Below, in pieces: positions 6,314-13,664 of a stretch of DNA of 34,898 nucleotides (the first letter of the stretch is position 1; the number at the start of each line of letters is the position of its first letter). Below the pieces are notes generated by a model. That model saw only the letters and a list, made by a program, of their open reading frames with translations, searched no databases and was not told the DNA's origin. The stretch is from assembly GCA_012728855.1 (NCBI GenBank), contig JAAYEH010000400.1:1-34898 (forward strand), read 5' to 3'. The translations under genes and the position numbers were made by a program. Origin of the DNA: Rhodopirellula sp. GTDB taxonomy: Bacteria > Planctomycetota > Planctomycetia > Pirellulales > Thermoguttaceae.

Positions 6314-9106
6314 CTAATGGGAATCGTCAAATGCAACTCTTCCCTCCCACGCAAATACCGCAAGAACTCCCGGGTTTTGCCGCTGCTTGCCGCCATTGGA
6401 TTGGGATGCGTTTGCCTCGCCTGAATCGGTCGCGGCAACAGCCGCCTTAGTAGTATTTAACACAACCTTCTTGGTGGGTGTACGCAGCGGCTTCGGCTTC
6501 GGCGAGCGTTTCGTGACCTCGGCAGGTTGCTCCTCCTTCTCGTGAATACCGAGCACGGAGCGGGAAATCATCGTTTGCGCGGCCGTCAGCGTGCCGCTGA
6601 TATCGGTGCATGCCTGCTCGATCGATTCGAGAAAATAGGCAACCTGCTCTTGCGAGATCGTCAGCGGCGGTTGAACCCGCAGCACGTTGGGGTTGGAGCG
6701 AGTGACCTGCGTATAGATCCCGTGATCGAGCAGGAGCGATTGCATGACGTACAGTGCCGGGAGCGATTCGACCAACCGCGAAGCGTCCGGCGCGATGTAT
6801 TCCAAGAGCGACTGTTGGTCGGCGTGCTTCCAGTGCGCGACAAGGCTTTCCGGCAGCGGCTCGAACTCCAAGCCGATCATCAGTCCGCGTCCGCGAACCT
6901 CACGCAAAACCGCACATTCTCGCACCAGCTTCGATAGGCCGCTGAGAAGCTGTTCGCCGCGCAATCGAGCTTGACGGGGCAGTTGCTCCTCCTCCAGCGT
7001 GTCAAGAGCGGCCAGGCCGGCGCAGCAGGCGACACTACCCCCGCCGAAGGTTGAGGTGTGAAGTGCGAAAGACTGAAGGGAGCCATAGGCTTTGTGCCAT
7101 AAATCCCGGCGCATGAGAGTCGCCCCGATCGGCACCAGTCCTCCTCCCAGCGACTTCGCCAAGGCGAGGATGTCTGGGCAGACATTTTCCTCGTCGCAGG
7201 CAAACAGGGTTCCGGTTCTTCCCAAACCGGTCTGCACCTCGTCGACAATCAGCAAAGTGCCGGTCTCGTGGCAAAGCCGCTCGGCGCCGGCCAAATAGCC
7301 CGCGGGCGGAACGACCATGCCTCCCTCCCCCTGGATGGGTTCGACCAGGAAGGCCGCCATTTTCTCGCTCCGCAAGGCACGGCCGAGCGTCTTGAGATCG
7401 CCGTAAGGAACCGTCTTGCAGCCGGGGAGCAAGGGGAGGAAAGGCCGCTGGTAACGGCCGTTGCCCGTCACCGACAGCGCCCCGATGGTCTTGCCGTGGT
7501 ACGAGCCGCGACAGGAGAGGAGTCCCTGCCGGCCGGTGGCCGCTCGCGCGAGTTTCAAAGCCGCTTCGACCGCTTCGGTTCCACTGTTGCAGAAGAAGAC
7601 CATCTCCAGTCCGCGCGGCGCGAGGGTAACCAGCCGCTCGGCCAGTTTCGCGGTGTAAGGGTTGACGGCCGATTGGGCGAAGCCGGGCGCACACTGCTCC
7701 AGGGCCGCGACAATCGCCGCTTTGACGCGGGGATGGTTGTGGCCCAGGTTGAGCGAGCCAAAACCTGCCACGAAGTCAAGATACCGGTTGCCTTGCTCAT
7801 CCCACAACTCGGCGCCTTCGCCTCGCACAAACGTCCTGGTCAGACCGCTCCGCTCGCCCACGGCGATCATCACAGGGTTGATGAATTCTCGATAGCGGCT
7901 GTCAGCCCCGGCCGCCAGCGCATGGATATCGGAGGAACGAGCCGAGGGAGAATCGTTGAGGCGGTTTCCGCCGTCTCCGTTCGACGGTCGGGCAAGCCGG
8001 CCGCGGACCACCGACTTGCGAAACTCCATTAAGGTGGAGGTTTCCAGCGCCAGTCCGAAGGAAAGAAGCCCCGTGAAATCGAAACCGTGCCGCCGTGCCG
8101 CATCGCCGATCTCCTGGATTCGATCGGTCGAGAGGTTTCGGCCGATCGAGAAACACTCCCGCCGGTTTTCCAGGGCCAGAACGATCGTCTCACCGAGGCA
8201 GCAAGGGATGACTCCCTGGTGCAGCGATAGGAACATCGAACTGCGCGGCATCGTATCGGGAACGCGTGCCAGACCACCGGAGATAAACAGCACGTCTTCG
8301 CGCAGCGACTCGGCGCCTTCGACGTCGGTCGGCACTCCCACGTCGACGACGATGGTGCCCGGCTGCAGTTGCGCCTGGGCGATACAGTTGCCCGACGAAG
8401 TTGCGGAGAGGATCACGCCGGCGCGGCGCAAAGCCGCAGGAATGTCTAGGAGGAATTCGGCGTCGAGACGTTCGGCCAAGGCGCTGGCAGGCGGGGTGTC
8501 ATGCCGGCCGACCAGCAACAACTCGCGACAGAGAGGCCGCAAGAGCGCCGCGGCGGCCGAAGCAATGCTGCCCGGAATCCCAATCACGGCAACGCATTGC
8601 TCGCTCAACTCCACCTCGGCGGCAACACACGCGTGGCGCAAGTTCTCCAAGGCGGCATACACGGTGAGGGAGTTGCCCGTTGTTACTGCCGCGGGGCCTC
8701 GTTCGGCCAGTTGGGCGCCTTGATTGCCGACCACGCCGGTGAGCGAACCTAAGCCGACAATCTGGGCTCCCCACGCCTTGGCCATGTCGGTGGCCTGCTC
8801 CATGAAGGTCATGGCGCGAGCGGGGTTTTCAAAGATCTGCACGACATCCATCGGGATCTCGTATAACCGGCCATCCGCCGATGCACCGGTTGCCGACACC
8901 AAATCCGAGAACTCGTCGAGCAACTTCACCTGATTCGGATCGTGGTTGGTCGGCGATGCGCGGCGCTGGCTGAGTGCCTTGCGGATGTTGTGGCAGTAGC
9001 TCAGCACATCCCCGCCGAAGCCCGCCCGCAATAGCCCGCCGGCATCCAGGTCCGCAACGACTTTGGAATGCGAGGAGAGGGGGTGAACCAGGAAGGCGAA
9101 TCTCAT
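6314..9106 (-). CDS. Acyl-ACP reductase-like domain fused to class III aminotransferase
   Basis: A 930-residue bifunctional protein. Residues 1 to about 370 align by eye along their length with cyanobacterial long-chain acyl-ACP reductase (AAR), which makes fatty aldehydes from acyl-ACP with NADPH: GLGSLTGVV at 118-126, TTGN at 142-145, the Rossmann loop VIGIPGSIASA at 174-184, and IPCCLGE at 300-306, where Cys302 or Cys303 matches the acyl-accepting Cys of AAR (FACFAE), followed by SIGRN as in AAR SWGRN. After a linker, residues about 405-840 are a PLP aminotransferase: NSGTEAVEAALKLAR at 507-521, SYHGKT at 535-540, VDEVQTG at 621-627, Lys651 (Schiff base) in LAKSLGGG. Expected result: acyl thioester to aldehyde to alkyl amine, as in TamH/PigE-type fusions. 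A basic, Thr/Lys-rich tail of about 85 residues follows. The ATG at 9106 follows AAAAGG. Confidence 0.85.
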   Translation of the reverse strand: MRFAFLVHPLSSHSKVVADLDAGGLLRAGFGGDVLSYCHNIRKALSQRRASPTNHDPNQVKLLDEFSDLVSATGASADGRLYEIPMDVVQIFENPARAMTFMEQATDMAKAWGAQIVGLGSLTGVVGNQGAQLAERGPAAVTTGNSLTVYAALENLRHACVAAEVELSEQCVAVIGIPGSIASAAAALLRPLCRELLLVGRHDTPPASALAERLDAEFLLDIPAALRRAGVILSATSSGNCIAQAQLQPGTIVVDVGVPTDVEGAESLREDVLFISGGLARVPDTMPRSSMFLSLHQGVIPCCLGETIVLALENRRECFSIGRNLSTDRIQEIGDAARRHGFDFTGLLSFGLALETSTLMEFRKSVVRGRLARPSNGDGGNRLNDSPSARSSDIHALAAGADSRYREFINPVMIAVGERSGLTRTFVRGEGAELWDEQGNRYLDFVAGFGSLNLGHNHPRVKAAIVAALEQCAPGFAQSAVNPYTAKLAERLVTLAPRGLEMVFFCNSGTEAVEAALKLARAATGRQGLLSCRGSYHGKTIGALSVTGNGRYQRPFLPLLPGCKTVPYGDLKTLGRALRSEKMAAFLVEPIQGEGGMVVPPAGYLAGAERLCHETGTLLIVDEVQTGLGRTGTLFACDEENVCPDILALAKSLGGGLVPIGATLMRRDLWHKAYGSLQSFALHTSTFGGGSVACCAGLAALDTLEEEQLPRQARLRGEQLLSGLSKLVRECAVLREVRGRGLMIGLEFEPLPESLVAHWKHADQQSLLEYIAPDASRLVESLPALYVMQSLLLDHGIYTQVTRSNPNVLRVQPPLTISQEQVAYFLESIEQACTDISGTLTAAQTMISRSVLGIHEKEEQPAEVTKRSPKPKPLRTPTKKVVLNTTKAAVAATDSGEANASQSNGGKQRQNPGVLAVFAWEGRVAFDDSH

Positions 9107-9415
9107 GCTGTGTACCTTTTCCCCGACTAGCTAGCCGGTGTGGCGAACGAACCCGTTATTCCCGGCGCAATGTGTACAGTCTAATACGTCGATCGGCCAA
9201 ATACACCCTCAACCGATGCAAAAACTTCGCAATACGTACAACCGCAACTGTCGAGAAGAACGCTACCGCCCACGGAACCCCCCATGTAGGGCGGTGGCGA
9301 CGAATCACAGCCACTGACGCCGATTAGGATTGTTTAGTCCGCAGCGGTACAATCACGGTTTGTCCAAGTGGAGTCGTTGCATCGAATCGATGAATCAAGC
9401 CGAGGATCTCAAACC
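9107..9415. promoter_or_regulatory. Divergent intergenic region of the fusion and GNAT-1 genes
   Basis: About 310 bases without a gene between two divergent starts, so promoters for both should lie here. A hairpin with arms ACCGCCC and GGGCGGT occurs around 9268-9297. TACAAT at 9348-9353 could be a -10 box for the rightward gene, but I see no well-spaced -35 box. Both claims are weak. Confidence 0.3.
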
Positions 9416-10474
9416 ATGATTGAAGTTCGATCCTTTCAAGGCGGCACCGAGGAACTCGCCGAATTCGTCGCCAAGACCTGGCGGAAGACCTATGAAGGCC
9501 GAATGCCGATCCCCCATTGGACCGCCGATTTCTTCGCCCGCGATGGTGGGAGCGACGGCGTGTTTCTCAACTGCACCATAGCCGCTTACGACGGGGCACG
9601 ACTGATCGGGGTCGTACCCGGTTGGCGAGTGCCGGTTCGCTTTCACGGCGAGGAGGTGTTGGTGCGAACGGGTACGGGAGTGTGCGTCGACAGCGAGTAT
9701 CAGGGGCACGGGGTGGGTAAGCTGATGAACCAGCGGGCATTGGAACACGCCCGCGAACACGGGTGCGCCTTGACGCTCTTTTATCTTTACAGTCGATCCC
9801 CCGACTTCAAAGGCAACAAGTTCTGGCGCTCGCGCGGCATGACCACCCGCGAGATCTGCCGGCTGGGGATGTGGTCGCGGCCATTGAATCCCACGCGAGT
9901 GTCGCAGTGGGAATTGTGGCGTTTTGAAGCATGGGGCACACGCCTGTTGGGGCCTTTTCTCCGTGGGGTGCGTCCCGCCGTCGCCCCCGATGCCATCCGC
10001 GAGTTGCGTCCGGACGATATGCCGGCGTGCGCGAGTTTGATACGCGAGGCCGGCAGTTCTATGGACGTGGCCCGCCTGTTCGATGAGCGCACCCTCGAGC
10101 GACAACTTGCCTACAAGGACGTCGCCAGAACCTGGGTGGTCGAACACGAAGGGCGGGTTGCCGGTCTGGTGAACGTCTGTTATCTGGATATTTTCGGACG
10201 GTGCCTGGAACGCTTCGGCGTGATCGACTTGTTGGCCTTCGATCCCGCCCTGCCGCACTGGAAACGCGTGGATCTACTTCGGGTCGCCTTGCGCGCCATG
10301 GAGCAAGACGGATTGATCGCCGCAACGATGATCCGCGGGTCGTGGAACGGCGCGCGGGCACTGCTTGCCGCCGGATTTCTCCCCTTGCAGCCGGAGTACC
10401 ATTTGGTCGGGATCAAGCACCGGGAAGATATTTCCTTCGACAAGATCCGCCGACTCCAGGTTCTCTGGCGCTGA
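9416..10474 (+). CDS. Tandem GNAT-fold acyltransferase, copy 1
   Basis: A 352-residue protein built of two GNAT-like halves. The first half has the CoA-binding turn QGHGVG at 96-101 after the strand TGTGVCVDSEY, and strand 5 with ALTLFYLYS. The second half starts near 214 (IRELRPDDMPACASLIREAG) and lacks a clear CoA turn. The fold transfers an acyl group from acyl-CoA or acyl-ACP, usually to an amine. It is a paralogue of 13665-14723, which has the same length and the same ends (MIE at the start, IRR-Q-LWR at the end). I chose the ATG at 9416, preceded by CGAGGA, over a GTG 48 bases upstream. Placed divergently from the fusion enzyme, it could acylate the amine that enzyme makes; this is inference. 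Confidence 0.75.
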   Translation: MIEVRSFQGGTEELAEFVAKTWRKTYEGRMPIPHWTADFFARDGGSDGVFLNCTIAAYDGARLIGVVPGWRVPVRFHGEEVLVRTGTGVCVDSEYQGHGVGKLMNQRALEHAREHGCALTLFYLYSRSPDFKGNKFWRSRGMTTREICRLGMWSRPLNPTRVSQWELWRFEAWGTRLLGPFLRGVRPAVAPDAIRELRPDDMPACASLIREAGSSMDVARLFDERTLERQLAYKDVARTWVVEHEGRVAGLVNVCYLDIFGRCLERFGVIDLLAFDPALPHWKRVDLLRVALRAMEQDGLIAATMIRGSWNGARALLAAGFLPLQPEYHLVGIKHREDISFDKIRRLQVLWR

Positions 10475-10497
10475 GCGGATCGCCTCACATCCGGGCA

Positions 10498-10592
10498 AAG
10501 GGGTCGGGAGTCATTTTCCGTATCGGCCGCCGACCATGTCGGATGTGTCAAACGGCGTTGAGGCCGATACGGAAAAAGACTCCCGACCCCTT
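10498..10592. repeat. Near-perfect 31-base inverted repeat, AAGGGGTCGGGAGTC family
   Basis: The left arm (10498-10528, beginning AAGGGGTCGGGAGTC) and right arm (10562-10592) match over 31 bases with a single mismatch (A versus T after GGGAGTC), around a 33-base spacer. It lies between the convergent GNAT-1 and KASIII genes, where its transcript would form a very strong hairpin on either strand. The nearly identical arms suggest a recent or conserved mobile repeat and not a simple terminator. Confidence 0.9.
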
Positions 10593-10636
10593 CTTGGCTG
10601 CAACACCGGTTTTCCGCCGATGCTGAGCGGTTTGCT

Positions 10637-11638
10637 TCACATCCGTACGAGGCCCGCCCCCCACGAAAAACCTGCGCCGAATCCCACCAGCACGATCAGG
10701 CTTCCTTCCTGAATTCGGCCGGCGCGGCGGGCCTGGTCCAGCGCGATCGGCAACGTCGCCGAGGCCATGTTGCCGTAGTCGACGACGTTGATGAAGAATT
10801 TTTCCGGCGGGAAGCCCAACCGCTCGATAATCGCTTCCAGCATTCGGAGATTCGGCTGATGGGGGACAATCAGGTCGATGTCGTCGACCGAGAGGGAATT
10901 GGCCGCCAGCAACTCCTCGACCACGCCGCTCATCTTTTCCACGCCGTTGTCGAAGACCGTTCTCCCTTCCATCCGGTCGTAGATCCGGCCGGATTCGATA
11001 TCTTCGACCGTAAGGTGCCGGCTGCGGCCGGCTGCGCAGCCGGGGGCCTCCGTACGCAATGCCGTGGCGAAGCTGCCGTCGGCATGAAGGATCACCGACT
11101 GGATCCCTTTGGACTCGTCCTCCGTTGGTCCGACCACGACGGCGCCGGCGCCGTCGCCCAGCAGCACCGAGAGGTTCCGTCCGTCGTTCGAGGTATCCAA
11201 GAACTTGGACAAGATTTCGGCACAGACTACCAGTACGTGGCGGCAAGTGCCGGATCCGACGTACTGATCGGCGAGCGACAATCCGTACAACAGTGCCGCA
11301 CACTGCTGACGCAGGTCGAACACCGGGATCCCGGTTATTCCTAGCTTGGGTTGAAGAAAGAAAGCACAGGCCGGGTTGTAGTGGTCTGGCGTAAGGGTGT
11401 TCATGACCACCATATCGATCTGGTCTGCTGCCAGGCCCGCATCGTCCAGGGCCGCCTGGCATGCCCGCGCCGCCAGATCGGTCGTCCCGTCCGCCGGATC
11501 GGCATAGCGCCGACGCCGAATGCCTGTCCTCTCCAGGATGAATTCGTTGGTGGTGTCCATCACCTTCATGAGATCGAAGTTTGTAACCACCCGCTCGGGC
11601 AGGTAATGGCCGGTTCCCAGGATACGCGATCTCGCCAT
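10637..11638 (-). CDS. Beta-ketoacyl-ACP synthase III family protein
   Basis: A 333-residue KASIII (FabH-type) thiolase-fold enzyme. The triad is complete: Cys113 in DLRQQCAALLYGL, His260 in VPHQPNLRM and Asn290 in DYGNMASATLPIAL. The Gly-rich ending VGFGAGFSWGAGL is also typical. Family members condense an acyl-CoA primer with malonyl-ACP, though stand-alone relatives in secondary metabolism also make esters, amides or head-to-head ketones. This copy is not beside fabD, fabG or acpP, so a dedicated pathway role is more likely than housekeeping fatty acid synthesis. The ATG at 11638 follows GAAAGAG. It is divergent from the ligase at 12156 and convergent with GNAT-1. Its substrate cannot be told from sequence. 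Confidence 0.88.
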   Translation of the reverse strand: MARSRILGTGHYLPERVVTNFDLMKVMDTTNEFILERTGIRRRRYADPADGTTDLAARACQAALDDAGLAADQIDMVVMNTLTPDHYNPACAFFLQPKLGITGIPVFDLRQQCAALLYGLSLADQYVGSGTCRHVLVVCAEILSKFLDTSNDGRNLSVLLGDGAGAVVVGPTEDESKGIQSVILHADGSFATALRTEAPGCAAGRSRHLTVEDIESGRIYDRMEGRTVFDNGVEKMSGVVEELLAANSLSVDDIDLIVPHQPNLRMLEAIIERLGFPPEKFFINVVDYGNMASATLPIALDQARRAGRIQEGSLIVLVGFGAGFSWGAGLVRM

Positions 11639-12155
11639 AGTTCTCTTTCAATGCAGAGTAGATCCCGTTTGCCGAGCGGGATCGGTGCCGCAGGCTCCCA
11701 CTCGGCTGGCGGAACCTACTGTCGGAACGTGGGGGAGTGTGTCGTGCGGCAAGATCACGCTCGGCAAGCGGGGTCTGCCGGCACCTTGCCTTAGAGACTA
11801 ATCGGAACAATCGCCGAGGCAACTCACAATGACTTGCAGCGAGCAGATCATTAACGGATTTGCCCGATCCGCATACTTTGACTATATCCCACCTGGCAAT
11901 TAGGCTAAATAGCCGGATAGCGAGGTTTGTGGCAATCCGGTGGGCTGGTGGGTGTCCTTCCGCCGGTTTTCCGCTTTGTGACGACATCAGGAATCGATCG
12001 CCGCGCCGCTTCAGGCCTGCTCAGCCGGAAAATGCGATGAAGAAACCGCTTTTGCGACGATTCCTATCCGGAGAAGTTGTTCCGTCACAACAATAGTCTG
12101 GCCGTAGCGATTTCCGATAACGACCTGCCAAGATGGCACTTGCGTGGAGAAGACC
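11639..12155. other. Divergent intergenic region of KASIII and ligase genes
   Basis: About 515 bases without a recognisable gene; two related hairpin repeats occupy 11661-11775 and the rest shows no clear protein-coding signal. Promoters for both flanking genes are expected here. A short frame at 11860-12096 has no ribosome site or protein character. Confidence 0.45.
11661..11775. repeat. Pair of hairpin repeats, AGATCCCG-CGGGATCT family
   Basis: GATCCCG (11661-11667) and CGGGATC (11677-11683) form a perfect stem around TTTGCCGAG. In inverted orientation, 11752-11775 reads AGATCACGCTCGGCAAGC followed by GGGGTCT, a diverged copy. A third relative is at 2555-2574. Shared features are a CTCGGCAAGC-type loop and the AGATC edge. 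Confidence 0.6.
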
Positions 12156-13604
12156 GTGACCGAAGACATCCGCGAACAATGGCGGGATCTCGTCCGCCGA
12201 AACTGCCTCCGATACGACGGGCCGGCCGACGGCAGTTGCTGGGTTCCGGAATTGGAGCGAGCCGGCCGCCAGCAGATTCACGATATCCAGTCGGAGAAGC
12301 TCTCGCTCGCCTATCGTTACTTGTGGCAGTGCAGCAGCTTTTACCGGAAGAAATTCGAAGAAGCAGGGCTGGGTCCGGAATCGATCCGTGGGCTCGAAGA
12401 TCTCTCGCGCATCCCGCCGACACACCGGGAAGAGTGGCTCGAAGATCAGCGGCAGAATCCGCCTTGGGGGACGTTCTCGCCGCTGCGGCACGAAGACTGG
12501 CTCCAACGCGGCTGGATGTTCTTCAGCACTTCCGGCACGACGGCGGCCTTTCCCCGCGTCTTCCGTCACACCACGTTTGATCGCGACATTTGGACCTACC
12601 TTGGCGCCCGCGGTCTCTACTCGATGGGTATACGCCGCGGCGACATCTCCATCAACTGCTTCAGCTACGGCACGTCCGTCGCCTTCTGGGGGATGCATTA
12701 CTCGCTGAGCCATATGGGCGTACCGGTGATCTCCGGCGGAGGTGCCAGCACCGAACGGCGGGCGATGCTCATCGAGAACTATAAGCCGACCGTGCTTATG
12801 TGTACTCCGTCCTATTCGCTCTACCTGGGCCGCGCGATGCAAGAGGCGGGCATGTCGCCCCGCGACAGTTCCATTCGCCTCGTGGTCGCGTCCGGCGAGC
12901 CGGGGGCCGGGGTTCCGGCGACGAAACGGCGAGTGGAAGAACTCTGGGGCGCCGAGATGCACGACCACTTCGGATGCACCGAGGTGGCCATGCCGCCGTT
13001 GGGCTACACCTGCGAGTTCCAGGTCCGCCGGCAGGACGGTCCCGTCGAGACCCATATCATGGAAGACGTGTACATCGCCGAAGCGCTCCATCCCGACACA
13101 TTCGAGCCGGTTCCCGAGGGGACGCCGGGCATCCTCGTCGTCAGCAATCTCTACAGCGAAGCACAGCCGATCTTGCGCTACGTGATGGGCGACTGGATCA
13201 CGATCACCACCGCGCCCTGCGGCTGCGGCAAGACGCACAAGCGGGCCGTCGGCGGACTTCGCGGCAGACACGACAAGCTGATCAAAATCCGCGGACTGAT
13301 GTTCTTTCCCGCCGTCATCGAGGACGCCATTCGATGCCTGCCCGAGGTGGGGGACGAATTCCGCGTAGTGATCGACCGCGTCGACGACATGGATCAGGTC
13401 GTCGCCACGGTTGAGCCAAGCGGCCCGTGGATCGACCGCGATGCCAAGGAGCTTCGCGCACGGGTCGCGCGCGCGTTGAAGGGAAGTCTGGGAATTCGGG
13501 TCGATGTCGACGTCGTTTCGGCGGGCAGCCTCGCCCGAGCGGAGTTCAAGGCCGATCGCCTCAGCGACCGCCGACCGAAACTCGCCGTAAATCCTTCCCA
13601 ATGA
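12156..13604 (+). CDS. PaaK-like adenylate-forming acyl/aryl-CoA ligase
   Basis: A 482-residue enzyme of the phenylacetate-CoA ligase family, which activates a carboxylic acid as its AMP ester and usually transfers it to CoA. Visible motifs: the phosphate loop STSGTT at 124-129, FGCTEVA at 272-278 (in place of the usual YGxTE), RYVMGD at 341-346, the paired-Cys stretch APCGCGKTHKR common in PaaK relatives, HDKLIKIRG at 372-380, and the C-terminal catalytic Lys465 in AEFKADRL. I prefer the GTG at 12156, because GGAGAAG sits directly upstream; the GTG at 12144 would add four residues. GNAT-2 follows after 60 bases on the same strand. The acid activated is unknown, but in this locus a fatty or aryl primer is plausible. 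Confidence 0.85.
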   Translation: MTEDIREQWRDLVRRNCLRYDGPADGSCWVPELERAGRQQIHDIQSEKLSLAYRYLWQCSSFYRKKFEEAGLGPESIRGLEDLSRIPPTHREEWLEDQRQNPPWGTFSPLRHEDWLQRGWMFFSTSGTTAAFPRVFRHTTFDRDIWTYLGARGLYSMGIRRGDISINCFSYGTSVAFWGMHYSLSHMGVPVISGGGASTERRAMLIENYKPTVLMCTPSYSLYLGRAMQEAGMSPRDSSIRLVVASGEPGAGVPATKRRVEELWGAEMHDHFGCTEVAMPPLGYTCEFQVRRQDGPVETHIMEDVYIAEALHPDTFEPVPEGTPGILVVSNLYSEAQPILRYVMGDWITITTAPCGCGKTHKRAVGGLRGRHDKLIKIRGLMFFPAVIEDAIRCLPEVGDEFRVVIDRVDDMDQVVATVEPSGPWIDRDAKELRARVARALKGSLGIRVDVDVVSAGSLARAEFKADRLSDRRPKLAVNPSQ

Positions 13605-13664
13605 GCCAGGATTGCCGCAACGATCCTCTTTCGCTGTAACACACGAAGCATTGGACGCTGAGCG

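Noticed and set aside
10548..11987. 479-residue minus-strand frame across the KASIII gene
   Set aside because: It is a different frame over the KASIII coding region and the inverted repeat; its translation is Arg-rich shadow sequence with no recognisable domain.
10637..13604. OleABCD-type olefin pathway
   Set aside because: A thiolase-fold enzyme, a ligase and an epimerase occur in the region, but the thiolase is FabH-like, the ligase is PaaK-like and not OleC-like, and the alpha/beta hydrolase lies 20 kb away.
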